Of a stretch of 64,000 bases of DNA, positions 34,386 to 43,237 are shown piece after piece. The position numbers were made by a program, and so were the translations under genes. Origin of the DNA: UBA9926 sp023261215 (GTDB lineage Bacteria; Pseudomonadota; Gammaproteobacteria; Pseudomonadales; Azotimanducaceae); the NCBI GenBank assembly GCA_038136035.1, contig JAYPYV010000012.1, positions 1 through 64,000 of the forward strand, in the 5' to 3' direction. The notes beneath the pieces were generated by a model that did not search any database, had not been told where the DNA came from, and saw only the letters and a program-made list of their open reading frames with translations. Positions within the stretch are counted from its first letter, which is position 1. Each line of letters begins with the position of its first letter.

Positions 34386-35195
34386 ATGCTGAAATTGAGA
34401 ACGATACGCTATAACGCCCTGATTTGGGCGTTGTATCTGACGTCAGGCTGGACAAATCACAGCGTCGCTGAGTCGCTTGTTGTCGCTTATAACCACGATT
34501 GGGCCCCCTATAGCTACCTGAGCGAATCTGGCAATCTCCAGGGCATTTTGCCTCACTTGACCGACAGGCTGATTGAAGAGGCCAATGCAGGCCTTAAGGT
34601 CACGAAGGTTGGACTGCCCTGGAACAGAGTTCAACAAACAGTTCTTCGCAACCAAGCTGATGCCTTCATCACCTTCGCCAGCGAGGAGCGGCTTCAGTTC
34701 GCTGACACGATCGGTCCTGTTTTTTACGCGTTGGAGCAACATCCAGTAACCCGACTGGAAGACGCGCGAGCGGCGGACGATATTATCCAATCGGGGATGG
34801 GCCGCTACTGCCGTATGCAAGGGGATAATTGGAGCGAAGAATTTTACCGAGCACTCAGCATCACCGCATTTGCGGCCAAGGATTCGCGCGCCTGTCTTAA
34901 TTTGCTTGACTTAAACCGTGCTGATGTCTTTGTGCATCCTCGGCCAATTGTCAGGATACGTCTTGAGCAGATGGGGCTACAAAATCGGTTGATCCAATCA
35001 AGCCGACCCGTCGGCGACATGCCTTTTCACTTACTCGTCAATCGATCGTCAAACGAACGCTTATCACCGACGTTAACTCAGGTCGCTGAGACGTTAGCTC
35101 GCTTGCGAAGCCAAGGCATTTGGCTCGAATGGATCAAAAACACTGAGGAAACGGAAATCAAGCGTTGCCTCGAGGAGAATAGACGACGTTGCTAG
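34386..35195 (+). CDS. Periplasmic amino-acid-type substrate-binding protein (SBP_bac_3-like)
   Basis: A 269-residue secreted protein. The N-terminus (residues 1-29, ending SVAES) is a signal peptide, followed by LVVAYNHDWAPYSYLSESGNLQGILPHLTDRLI, typical of family 3 solute-binding proteins. No permease or ATPase genes accompany it. The gene starts one base after the hybrid kinase stop, so a role in presenting a ligand to that kinase's periplasmic domain is more likely than transport. Ligand unknown. Confidence 0.78.
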   Translation: MLKLRTIRYNALIWALYLTSGWTNHSVAESLVVAYNHDWAPYSYLSESGNLQGILPHLTDRLIEEANAGLKVTKVGLPWNRVQQTVLRNQADAFITFASEERLQFADTIGPVFYALEQHPVTRLEDARAADDIIQSGMGRYCRMQGDNWSEEFYRALSITAFAAKDSRACLNLLDLNRADVFVHPRPIVRIRLEQMGLQNRLIQSSRPVGDMPFHLLVNRSSNERLSPTLTQVAETLARLRSQGIWLEWIKNTEETEIKRCLEENRRRC

Positions 35196-35199
35196 GCGC

Positions 35200-35223
35200 C
35201 GGCTATTCCTCCGCTAAGCCGGT
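35200..35223. terminator. Possible bidirectional stem-loop between the binding protein and SDR genes
   Basis: CCGGCT (35200-35205) can pair with AGCCGG (35218-35223) around a 12-base loop, in the 31-base gap between two convergent genes. There is no clear T-run, so intrinsic termination is uncertain. Confidence 0.35.
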
Positions 35224-35226
35224 GGA

Positions 35227-35997
35227 TCACTTCGGCGCCATCCGGATTCCGCTGTCTAGTCGAATGACCTCGCCATTAATATAGCCGCACTCAACGATAT
35301 AGCCTGCAGTTTTTGCAAATTCGACGGGGTTACCAAGCCGCTTTGGGAATTGTGTCATTTCGATCAATGGCTCGCGTACCTGCGGTGGAGCGAACTGCAT
35401 CATTGGGGTCTCAAAAATACCAGGTGCAATGGTGGCGACTCGAATTCCGGTTCTGGCCAGATCTCTTGCTATCGGCAGGGTCATGCCAGCCACGCCGCCT
35501 TTACTTGCACTGTAAGCGGCTTGTCCGATTTGGCCATCAAAAGCGGCAACCGAAGCCACGTTCACGATCACCCCTCGTTCACCGTCTTCAGTGACAGGGT
35601 CATTCTTTTGCATGGCGTCCGCACAAAGTCTCAAGCAGTTGAAGGTGCCAATCAAGTTGACTCGAACCACAAACTCAAAGGTCTTCAGTGGCATGGGACC
35701 ATCTTTACCAATGGTCCGAGCGGCCGCCCCGATGCCCGCGCTGTTCACGTTGATGTGAATGGCTCCGAACTCGCGCAAACCCTTTTCGATCGCGGCAGAA
35801 ACTGAAGCCTCATCGGCGACATCGCCCGCAGCGTAAGTGGCAGCAGAACCAATTTCTTTGGCCGTCTTTTCCGCATTCTCCTCGTTCAGATCGAACAGAA
35901 TGACCTTTGCGCCTGAATTGACAAAATGCTCTGCCGTGGCCCGTCCGAGCCCTGAAGCGCCACCAGTAATGAACGCGACTTTATCTTTGAGATCCAT
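35227..35997 (-). CDS. Short-chain dehydrogenase, 3-hydroxyacyl-CoA dehydrogenase type-2 like
   Basis: A 256-residue NAD-dependent SDR. The start MDLKDKVAFITGGASGLG carries the TGxxxGxG cofactor motif, with VNSAGIG, the catalytic Ser in VIVNVASVAAFDG and the catalytic YSASKGG. The overall pattern, including APGIFETPMMQFAPPQVREPLIEMTQFPKRLG in its last third, resembles HSD17B10-type enzymes, which oxidise short 3-hydroxyacyl-CoAs, for example in isoleucine or fatty acid breakdown. The ATG at 35997 follows a GAAGGG site; an extension to 36099 is possible but unlike the family. It is monocistronic. Confidence 0.85.
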   Translation of the reverse strand: MDLKDKVAFITGGASGLGRATAEHFVNSGAKVILFDLNEENAEKTAKEIGSAATYAAGDVADEASVSAAIEKGLREFGAIHINVNSAGIGAAARTIGKDGPMPLKTFEFVVRVNLIGTFNCLRLCADAMQKNDPVTEDGERGVIVNVASVAAFDGQIGQAAYSASKGGVAGMTLPIARDLARTGIRVATIAPGIFETPMMQFAPPQVREPLIEMTQFPKRLGNPVEFAKTAGYIVECGYINGEVIRLDSGIRMAPK

Positions 35998-36128
35998 AAT
36001 TAACCCTTCTTTATTTCGCGAGCGAGTATACCCGGATTCTCTTCTTCTGTCGGATCCCATTGACGTTTGCGAAGCCATAGTCGTGTGTGTTGCCATCAAC
36101 AGAAGTCCAATTGGGATAAACTGCGTGT

Positions 36129-36901
36129 ATGCAGCGACTGATCAACACCGCCATCGATAATAGCTTTGGTTTGCGCGTCGACGCGCAGGAATCCTGGCAA
36201 ATCGCGTTCGATAGCGACCTGCCAGAGGTGATTCAGACGCTAAAAGATCGCTGTTCGAATTGGCTCGTCGTAGGTGACGCGTCTAACTTAATTTTGCCAT
36301 CTCAGCTCCCATTGGCTGTCCTCCAAGATACACGGAAGACGATTACTTGGGAGGATGATCAGTTGGTTGCAGCCTCCGGATGCGCCTGGGATCATCTCGT
36401 AGCGGCGGCGGTGGAGGCTGGGTATTTTGGTCTCGAAAACCTCTCAGGGATTCCAGGACGTGTCGGTGCAGCGCCGATTCAAAATATTGGTGCCTATGGC
36501 GCTCAGTTAAGCGATACGTTGCATTCCGTTAGGGTCTTTAACACTCAGTCAATGGTCTACGAGGAATTGCCGGCCAATGCGTTGCGATTGGGCTACCGAG
36601 ACAGTCTATTCAAATCGAAGGAAGGCGCCCACTACATTGTTGTTGANNNNNNNNNNNNNNNNNNNNNNNNNNNNNNNNNNNNNNNNNNNNNNNNNNNNNN
36701 NNNNNNNNNNNNNNNNNNNNNNNNNNNNNNNNNNNNNNNNNNNNNNGCGCCAAGGTTTCGTCCCAGCACGCTCTGGTCATCGAAAATCTTGGCGACGCCA
36801 CCTACGAGGAGGTCGTCCATCTCAAAAACGAGATACAACACCGAGTTTCTGACATCTTTTCGGTCTGGCTTGAACCAGAGCCTCAGATTTTCCCTCAATA
36901 G
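36129..36901 (+). CDS. murB: UDP-N-acetylenolpyruvoylglucosamine reductase, interrupted by a scaffold gap
   Basis: Reduces UDP-GlcNAc-enolpyruvate to UDP-MurNAc. Before the gap (codons 1-172) are the FAD-binding features VGDASNLILPS, GLENLSGIPGRVGAAPIQNIGAYG and the conserved LGYRDSLFK with its arginine. After the gap, translation in a different frame gives AKVSSQHALVIENLGDATYEEV and a normal MurB C-terminus ending at TAG 36899-36901. The two parts sum to about 223 residues, roughly 115 fewer than usual, so about 300-350 bases are missing. The apparent frameshift is caused by the arbitrary 100-N filler, not by a mutation. It is convergent with rne. Confidence 0.9.
36647..36746. other. Assembly gap (100 N) inside murB
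   Basis: Exactly 100 N. The flanking murB frames disagree (the stop is offset by 2 modulo 3), which shows that the true gap length is not 100 bases. Confidence 0.97.
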
Positions 36902-36906
36902 GTCAA

Positions 36907-39567
36907 TTAGACCGCTTGGCCCAGGTGTGCGCGCGGGTCATTGCTCGCTCTTGACCATTGGCTAGGGTGTTGCTCGTCCAGCTGCCGCGCAACATAAGGA
37001 AGCTCGTTGATCCACGGTCGAGGAAGCACTGATTCAAGTACGGGCCCCTCAACAGGCGGCCTTGGCGCAACCCTGGGATCATTGGCAGCATGACCCCACG
37101 ACCAAGGGGCTGGCGATTCGCTCTGAATTGGAGCGCCTTGGCCTTCAGGGCTCGTCAAGCCTTCCTTTAGCTCTGCCTGGTAGCCCTCACTGCCTGCCAT
37201 CCCTGTTTGTTCATTGGTCGCAGCATGCGAGGCTCGAACGTCCGTTTCGCCGCCGTCTTGACCGGTCGATTCATCGGCAGCGCTTGAAGCTGCGGATGCG
37301 GGCGCGACTGCTGAGTCCGCTGTGACGGCCTCTGTTCCACTGACGCTTTCAGAGCTCGTGTGTGCTTCAGCAACAACAGCGACGCTCGATCCATTTCCAC
37401 TCGTTACGCTCTCACTGGCAGGATCGGCGCGACGACCTCGACGTCGACTCCGTGTTCTGGAACGATTGGCGTTCAAGCGACGATCGTCTGAATCCACCGC
37501 ATGATCTTCAGAAGAAGGATCCGAGACCTTCAGTGTTGGCTCCACGCCCTTGTCGGTGGAAGCGGCGTCGGCGAAAGCCTCGGGCTTTTGCTCCGTCTCA
37601 GATCCGCGCCGCCGGCCTCGCTGTTTTCGATTAGGTTTTCCCTCGTCGGCGTTATTTTCCCCCCCGGTTGCCGGAACTGAACCTGACTTTTTGGTTGACG
37701 ATCCGTCTTTCCGCTCATCCTTTTTCAGGTCAGCTTGACGCTTGCCACGCGCGGAAGCGGGAGACTGTGCTTTGGAGGCCGCTGGCTTGTCACCGTCTTC
37801 AGAGGAAAAAATCGACAGGAGTCGCTGAAGTAAGCTGGGTTTCTTAACCGGCTTAGCGGACGATCTGCCTCGTCGCCGATTTCTGCCCGAATTTGACTTC
37901 CCTTGCGCTGTCGCTGTGGTGGTGTTTGAAGCCGTCTTAGGCTCTAAGACCGTGGTCTCAGTCAGGCGAGGCAACTGACCCCCGGTAACCACCGCTTTCT
38001 CGGTGGTGGTGGGCCGCAGCTCAAGGTCGGGCTCAACCACATCCTCTTCCACAAGGGGCTGAATGTTGTAGCTCGCCGTTTCCTCGTCTAACTCAGCCAC
38101 GCGCATACGCTCAACACGATAATGAGGCGTTTGCATATCTTGGACCGGCACGATGACCACGCGAATCGTATGTCTGCGCTCGATATCCAATACCATGGGT
38201 CGCTTTTCGTTCAGCACAAAGGCTGCCACATTGATAGGGACGAAGGCACGAACTTGTGCTGTGGACTCCTTTAATGCTTCTTCTTGAATTACTCGAAGCA
38301 AGGCTAGAGCGGTTGACTCAATATCGCGTATCGTCCCCAACCCCTCGCATCTTGGGCAAACCACATGACTCGTCTCACGAAGAGAGGGTCGCATCCGCTG
38401 ACGACTCATCTCGAGCAGGCCAAAACGAGAAATTCGGCCGAGTTGAATCTTTGCGCGATCAAGTTCCAGTGCATCGCGCATCCGATTTTCAACGGCACGT
38501 TGGTTCTTAGGCAGGTTCATATCGATGAAGTCAATGACCACTAAGCCGCCAATGTCCCTGATTCTCAGCTGGCGACAAATTTCATCTGCCGCTTCAAGGT
38601 TGGTGTTGAGCGCGGTCTCCTCGATATCAGCGCCCTTGGTGGCGCGGGCGCTGTTGATATCGATGGAAACCAAGGCCTCGGTTGGATCAATGACGATTGA
38701 ACCGCCTGACGGTAATCTGACTTCTCTTTGAAATGCGGACTCGATTTGGCCTTCGATTTGGTAGCGATTGAAGAGGGGGACATCGCTGTCATAGCGTTTG
38801 ACCCTTGATCTCAAATGCGGCATCACCTGCCCAACGAAGCCTGACGCCTGATCGAAGGCGTCCTGAGTGTCGATCAGAATTTCCCCAATATCATCACGCA
38901 TGTAGTCACGAACCGCGCGCGTAATCACATCGCCTTCCTGGTAAATCAAGAAAGGTGCAGCCCTGCTTTCTGAAGCAATTTTAATCGCATCAGCAAGTTG
39001 CAATAGATAATTCAGATCGAGTTTTAATTCCTCTGCACTTCGGCCAACGCCTGCGGTTCGAATGATAATGCCCATGTCTTTGGGAATTTCGAGACTGGAC
39101 AAGGCGTCTCGCAAATCCTCACGCTCTTCGCCCTCGATCCGGCGACTGATCCCTCCGGCTCTGGGGTTATTGGGCATCAACACAAGATACCGACCCGCAA
39201 GGCTATAGAACGTCGTGAGCGCCGCGCCTTTGGTTCCGCGCTCTTCTTTATCGACTTGGACAATCACCTCTTGGCCTTCGGAGACCACATCAGCGATATT
39301 AATACGGCCTCGCTGGTTCACTGCCCCGGACTTAAAATACTCTCGGGAAATTTCTTTGAGTGGTAGGAAACCATGCCGATTGCCGCCAAAGTCAACAAAA
39401 GCGGCTTCGAGACTTGGCTCGACTCGGGTGATCTTTCCCTTGTAAATATTTGATTTCTTTTGGTCTCTGGCGAGACTTTCGATGTCGAGGTCGTAGAGTT
39501 TTTGACCATCAACCAACGCCACGCGAAGTTCCTCAGCGTGCGTTGCATTTATTAGCATTCTTTTCAT
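36907..39567 (-). CDS. rne: Ribonuclease E
   Basis: Essential endoribonuclease and degradosome scaffold, 886 residues. The N-terminal half (1-510) contains the S1 domain (SNIYKGKITRVEPSLEAAFVDFG), the catalytic acidic residues in VSIDINSARAT and VVIDFIDM, and the Zn-link cysteines in VCPRCEGLG. The C-terminal half is low-complexity: a basic stretch, then a candidate amphipathic membrane-targeting helix (KPSLLQRLLSIFSSED, about 580), Arg-rich clusters, and near the end two copies of an (A/S)NDPR motif (HAANDPRVAP and RASNDPRAHL). These are likely partner-binding linear motifs. It has a long leader (39568 onward) and ends 5 bases from murB. Confidence 0.96.
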   Translation of the reverse strand: MKRMLINATHAEELRVALVDGQKLYDLDIESLARDQKKSNIYKGKITRVEPSLEAAFVDFGGNRHGFLPLKEISREYFKSGAVNQRGRINIADVVSEGQEVIVQVDKEERGTKGAALTTFYSLAGRYLVLMPNNPRAGGISRRIEGEEREDLRDALSSLEIPKDMGIIIRTAGVGRSAEELKLDLNYLLQLADAIKIASESRAAPFLIYQEGDVITRAVRDYMRDDIGEILIDTQDAFDQASGFVGQVMPHLRSRVKRYDSDVPLFNRYQIEGQIESAFQREVRLPSGGSIVIDPTEALVSIDINSARATKGADIEETALNTNLEAADEICRQLRIRDIGGLVVIDFIDMNLPKNQRAVENRMRDALELDRAKIQLGRISRFGLLEMSRQRMRPSLRETSHVVCPRCEGLGTIRDIESTALALLRVIQEEALKESTAQVRAFVPINVAAFVLNEKRPMVLDIERRHTIRVVIVPVQDMQTPHYRVERMRVAELDEETASYNIQPLVEEDVVEPDLELRPTTTEKAVVTGGQLPRLTETTVLEPKTASNTTTATAQGKSNSGRNRRRGRSSAKPVKKPSLLQRLLSIFSSEDGDKPAASKAQSPASARGKRQADLKKDERKDGSSTKKSGSVPATGGENNADEGKPNRKQRGRRRGSETEQKPEAFADAASTDKGVEPTLKVSDPSSEDHAVDSDDRRLNANRSRTRSRRRGRRADPASESVTSGNGSSVAVVAEAHTSSESVSGTEAVTADSAVAPASAASSAADESTGQDGGETDVRASHAATNEQTGMAGSEGYQAELKEGLTSPEGQGAPIQSESPAPWSWGHAANDPRVAPRPPVEGPVLESVLPRPWINELPYVARQLDEQHPSQWSRASNDPRAHLGQAV

Positions 39568-40435
39568 TTCAATACCTGTTATTGCTTAGTTCAGGTACTG
39601 AGAGCACAACGAAATCTTGGTTTGGTAGCCGAGGCCAGAGTTAACGTTTGGGTACTGCCTCGAATGAGACCAGCCCCAGTCTGTCGCTCATTGCCATCGT
39701 ATTCAATACAGTGGTTAACGGCCTTCTTGATTTCGCCCGGCGACCAAAATGATCGTCGATTTAGAAAAAGTTCCTAAAGGTTTGCTTTAGCGGCAGGCGT
39801 TAATCTCGCCTTTTCGAGGACCATGATCAAACAGGGTCCCATCGTCCGCTTTAGTTTAACGTTTATGTTTATTCCGCCAACTGCCGCTGGCGGGTCGCTT
39901 ATTCTTCTCTCAGTTCCTGCGCAAAGCGCTTTCTTGATTTGAACCTAATCAAATCGGGTGTTTAAACCTAACCCGCCCCCATTCGCTGGTATCGCGTAAA
40001 AAGTGGAGGCGACAATTCTCTGTCGTCGAGCGGGTTACCCTCGAGGCATCGTTGGATTGGCCTCTTCTTTGAACAGCTCGCTCGTTGTTTCAGACGTAGG
40101 CTTTGGGCACGTCCAAGCCCTCTCAATGAGCAGGCGCTCGCATGCTCGTCCCCCGAGGCCAACTCAACCCTTACCGGGTGAAACGCCAATTTTTGCGCCA
40201 CCCGCGACTGGCTCCGTCCCAAGCTTTTGACTGGACGCAGCCACACACAACCCATAAGCTTCGCGTCTTACCCGCGGCGGTTATTATCATCGCTTTGGGT
40301 GAGGACAAGGTTGAAAGCCTCGATGCGGCGGGATACTAACAGGTTTCGACGGAAACACCTAGCATGGTTCAATGGTCGATCATTGGATCAGCCTCAGGCT
40401 TCAATCGGCGTTCAATCGTTCGCGGAAAGCTCAAC
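39568..40435. other. 868-base divergent rne-rluC spacer with RNA-like structure
   Basis: The space between rne and rluC holds no gene I can support; open frames on either strand lack starts and family features. E. coli rne has a long structured autoregulatory 5' leader, and the same is likely here. Visible hairpins: CCGCCA (39874-39879) with TGGCGG (39888-39893), and AGGCG (39795-39799) with CGCCT (39807-39811) followed by TTTT. Near rluC, GTTTC-gacg-GAAAC (40343-40356) is a tight hairpin. Confidence 0.55.
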
Positions 40436-41392
40436 ATGACGGAATCTTCGGCCGAATATCAACCCTCTAGAATCGAAATCATAACGGCAGATCGGGCAGG
40501 GCAACGCCTCGATAATTTTTTGCTCTCGGTTCTAAAAACGGTGCCCAAGTCCAGGGTCTACAGGCTTATCCGCAAAGGGGAGGTCAGGGTCAACGGGAAG
40601 CGTGCAAAACCTGATGCGAAACTGGTCGGGCAGGATCAGGTCAGATTGCCGCCGCTTTGGATTGAACAGCGCCAACCGTCTGACACCGCGAAATACATCC
40701 CGATTCTTGATGACATTCTGCTGGAGACCGATCAATTTCTCATCCTCAACAAGCCGTCGGGCCTTGCGGTGCATGGGGGCAGCGGGATTCATGTGGGGGC
40801 CATAGAGGCGCTGCGCAGCCAGAGAAAAGATTTGCCTTATATTGAACTGGCGCACCGAATTGATCGGGATACCTCTGGGCTACTCGTATTCGCCAAGAAA
40901 CGCGCATTTTTAAGGCGATTTCAACAACTCCTGCGAGAAAAAAAGGCGCTTCGGAAGTCCTATGATCTTCTCGTCCATGGATACTGGCCAGGAAGACTCA
41001 AAAAAGTGGATCACAGTCTAACCAAGTTACGTTTGGCAAGCGGTGAGCGTGTAGCCCGTGTCGATGAAATGGGTAAAGCGTCGGAAACTGAGTTTGAGGT
41101 CATTGAGCGATTTAATGGCATGACTTGGTTGCGCGCGAGGCCCATTACTGGCCGGATGCACCAGATTCGAGTTCATGCAGCCGCAAGCAGTCACCCCATT
41201 ATTGGCGATCCCAAGTATGGCGATTCGAAGAAAGACAAAGCCTTTCGATCATCGCGAATGATGTTGCATGCGAGTGCCTTATCGGTGATCGCGAAAGATG
41301 CGGGATCGATCGAGTTTGCGTCCTTGAATGTTGAAGCGCCATTACCTCCAGACTTTATGGCCCTGGTAGAGCGGACCCGGGCCGCTCCATAA
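40436..41392 (+). CDS. rluC: 23S rRNA pseudouridine(955/2504/2580) synthase
   Basis: Isomerises uridines in 23S rRNA. The 318 residues have an N-terminal S4 RNA-binding domain (QRLDNFLLSVLKTVPKSRVYRLIRKGEVRVNGKRAKP) and a RluA-type catalytic domain with the aspartate in LAHRIDRDTSGLLVFAK, and RPITGRMHQIRVHAA. The ATG at 40436 fits the family; an upstream frame from 40364 adds unrelated residues. It is divergent from rne, the classical arrangement. Confidence 0.94.
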   Translation: MTESSAEYQPSRIEIITADRAGQRLDNFLLSVLKTVPKSRVYRLIRKGEVRVNGKRAKPDAKLVGQDQVRLPPLWIEQRQPSDTAKYIPILDDILLETDQFLILNKPSGLAVHGGSGIHVGAIEALRSQRKDLPYIELAHRIDRDTSGLLVFAKKRAFLRRFQQLLREKKALRKSYDLLVHGYWPGRLKKVDHSLTKLRLASGERVARVDEMGKASETEFEVIERFNGMTWLRARPITGRMHQIRVHAAASSHPIIGDPKYGDSKKDKAFRSSRMMLHASALSVIAKDAGSIEFASLNVEAPLPPDFMALVERTRAAP

Positions 41393-41521
41393 GACTTGGC
41401 ATGCTGATAATGAAGCGGATCCAGTCTCTTTTGGGCAATGCCGGCGTGGTAAGGCTCGAACTCATGCACCGAGGTGAGGGGCGTGGTTTATAGCGCCATG
41501 ATGACATGCGCTTCGTTCCCT

Positions 41522-42115
41522 TTATGCTGTGGTGTAGGCGAGTTCAATGCGCTGAGCGTCGACGTAATCGAATAGCGCGATGACCGGGAGCCCATAGAGC
41601 ACCCGCACATCCCTGCCGTCAGTATCTTCTATGAGCCGCCATCCTGCGGCCTCGGCCATAAAGCTTCCGGCACAGCCAAGAGGGCGCTCGGCTTCCACAT
41701 AGGCTTCGATCGCTCGTTTAGAAAGGTGTCGGAAGCGGGTCGAAAATCGCTCTACGTGACGAAGGCTGACTTCCCCGTTGCGAATAATGACTAAGCTCGT
41801 TGCAAAATGAAGCCAAGCGCCAGAGACACTCGATAGTTGCGACCTTGCTGAGGCTAAAGATTCGGATTTATGAAAAACAACCCCGTTATCATCAAAGGCC
41901 ACTTGATCAGAACCGATGACGAGCGCGTCATTGGCTACCTGCTCAATGACACTCAGTGCTTTGCCTTCACCGTTAGCGATCGCTCGCTCATCTGGCGATT
42001 CGCTGATCGAGGATAACTCATCAAACGAGGGCGGCAGTGCTCGAAACGCAAGACGTAAACTTTCCAGAATTTTACTCCGAGTCGGAGAGGTTGAAGCTAA
42101 GATGATTGAGGTCAT
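41522..42115 (-). CDS. Maf-family nucleotide pyrophosphatase (7-methyl-GTP type, YceF-like)
   Basis: Hydrolyses non-canonical nucleoside triphosphates. The 197-residue protein begins with the Maf signature IILASTSPTRSKILESL, then FDELSSI, ANGEGKAL (E-K pair), VIGSDQVA with the catalytic Asp, and a late GSFMAEAAGWRLIEDTDG. The lack of extra conserved Gln/Arg of the YhdE branch and the neighbours yceD-rpmF point to the YceF (m7GTP) branch. The ATG at 42115 has a GGAGG site about 11 bases upstream. It is divergent from yceD. Confidence 0.9.
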   Translation of the reverse strand: MTSIILASTSPTRSKILESLRLAFRALPPSFDELSSISESPDERAIANGEGKALSVIEQVANDALVIGSDQVAFDDNGVVFHKSESLASARSQLSSVSGAWLHFATSLVIIRNGEVSLRHVERFSTRFRHLSKRAIEAYVEAERPLGCAGSFMAEAAGWRLIEDTDGRDVRVLYGLPVIALFDYVDAQRIELAYTTA

Positions 42116-42194
42116 TGAGAAACCGTTTCCTCCGTTCTGGGTCGGCAAATTATCTTTTGACAGTGGCTTTCGAGACGCCTAAGATGCGCCCCTT

Positions 42195-42833
42195 ATGTTA
42201 GCAGGCCCCCTTAAGAAGCGGTTCGTTTGGTCTCAGCTTGTTGATCAAAATGCTGAAATTGAAGGGATTTTTCTTTCCGGGGGCTCAAAACGGATTAGGG
42301 ATGCTATCGCAGAGCTCGTCCCAGAGGATCAGCTTTCCGATTATCCAGTTAGCGTTCACTTGAAGTTTGGCGTCGATCGAAAAGCTCGAGCCTCTGTTCA
42401 AGGTGAATGTAGATGGCACATGGCTTTGGCCTGTGCCCGCTGTGAAGGGCCGGTCGAAATAGATCTCGCGGCAGTCATAGATCTGCTCATCGTGACATCA
42501 GACAGCGCATTAGATCGATTGGACGCTGATGAGGACGGCGTTTTAGCAGAAGGCAAGTGGGTTTCGTTAAGCGATATGATCGAGGATCCTATTCTGCTTG
42601 CCTTGCCGATGTCGCCGAGGCACGAGCACTGTTTAGGCCAAGTTAACGAGGCTTGGGCATCAAATGAGACGGGGACGAGCAGCACGCACTTGAAAAGCGA
42701 TCTCGCGGGTCAAGATGAGGACTTGCTAACCCACTCGGCTGAGGCGCAAAGCGATAACGAATTGACTGAGGGCCCGACAAAAAGACCCTTTGCTAACCTT
42801 AGGGCCTTATTAGCTGAGGAACCAAAGGCTTAA
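42195..42833 (+). CDS. yceD: YceD/DUF177 family protein (23S rRNA accumulation protein)
   Basis: A 212-residue protein with the YceD pattern: GIFLSGGSKRIRDA, VHLKFGVDRKARASVQGECRW, the cysteine pair ACARCEGPVEIDL and the acidic VSLSDMIEDPILLALPMSPRHEHC near residue 135. The C-terminal FANLRALL is conserved. Between residues 150 and 195 it carries an acidic, Ser/Thr-rich insertion longer than in E. coli. YceD helps 23S rRNA accumulate. It is directly upstream of rpmF, the universal arrangement. Confidence 0.9.
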   Translation: MLAGPLKKRFVWSQLVDQNAEIEGIFLSGGSKRIRDAIAELVPEDQLSDYPVSVHLKFGVDRKARASVQGECRWHMALACARCEGPVEIDLAAVIDLLIVTSDSALDRLDADEDGVLAEGKWVSLSDMIEDPILLALPMSPRHEHCLGQVNEAWASNETGTSSTHLKSDLAGQDEDLLTHSAEAQSDNELTEGPTKRPFANLRALLAEEPKA

Positions 42834-42929
42834 AACTCGGGCCTAGATGATTGGAGTTATTTCGCTTCTTGAAGCGCAAAACTGATAGATAACGAAAGAC
42901 CGCGCCAGCGCGCGAGTTTGGGAGGAAAC

Positions 42930-43112
42930 ATGGCTGTACAACAAAACAGAGTATCTCGATCGAAGCGAGGCATGCGTCGTTCTCACGATCACCTAAAAAG
43001 CAGTGCGCTTTCTGAAGATCCAACCACTGGCGAAACCCATCGCCGTCACCACGTCACCGCTGACGGTTTTTATCGCGGCAAAAAAGTGACCCGTACAAGC
43101 GACGATAACTAA
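42930..43112 (+). CDS. rpmF: 50S ribosomal protein L32
   Basis: A 60-residue basic protein beginning MAVQQNRVSRSKRGMRRSHD, the standard L32 start, with a strong GGGAGG site 5 bases before the ATG. The Cys-free (zinc-independent) form is seen. It lies between yceD and the fab genes as in most gammaproteobacteria. Confidence 0.97.
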   Translation: MAVQQNRVSRSKRGMRRSHDHLKSSALSEDPTTGETHRRHHVTADGFYRGKKVTRTSDDN

Positions 43113-43237
43113 TCACTTATTCGACGCACCGTCTGCCTGCTTTCATTGATGCCCGATCGCCATTTCTATACTGACATGGCGGTTCGTTTCAGTGAGGGTG
43201 TTGTGTTGGTTATCGGAACCAGAAAAGGGGAGATTCA

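Noticed and set aside
36747..36965. Frameshifted murB extension reading past 36901
   Set aside because: It arises from the arbitrary 100-N filler; the other frame gives the proper MurB C-terminus and stop.
39968..40255. 95-codon minus-strand frame in the rne-rluC spacer
   Set aside because: Composition is non-coding-like (Arg/Ser/Cys-rich shadow), with no start signal and no recognisable domain.
40336..40362. GGTTTCGACGG string resembling the conserved 5' region of tmRNA (ssrA)
   Set aside because: The rest of tmRNA is absent: no acceptor-stem partner, no tag-peptide frame, no GGTTCGAATCC-type 3' end in the following several hundred bases.
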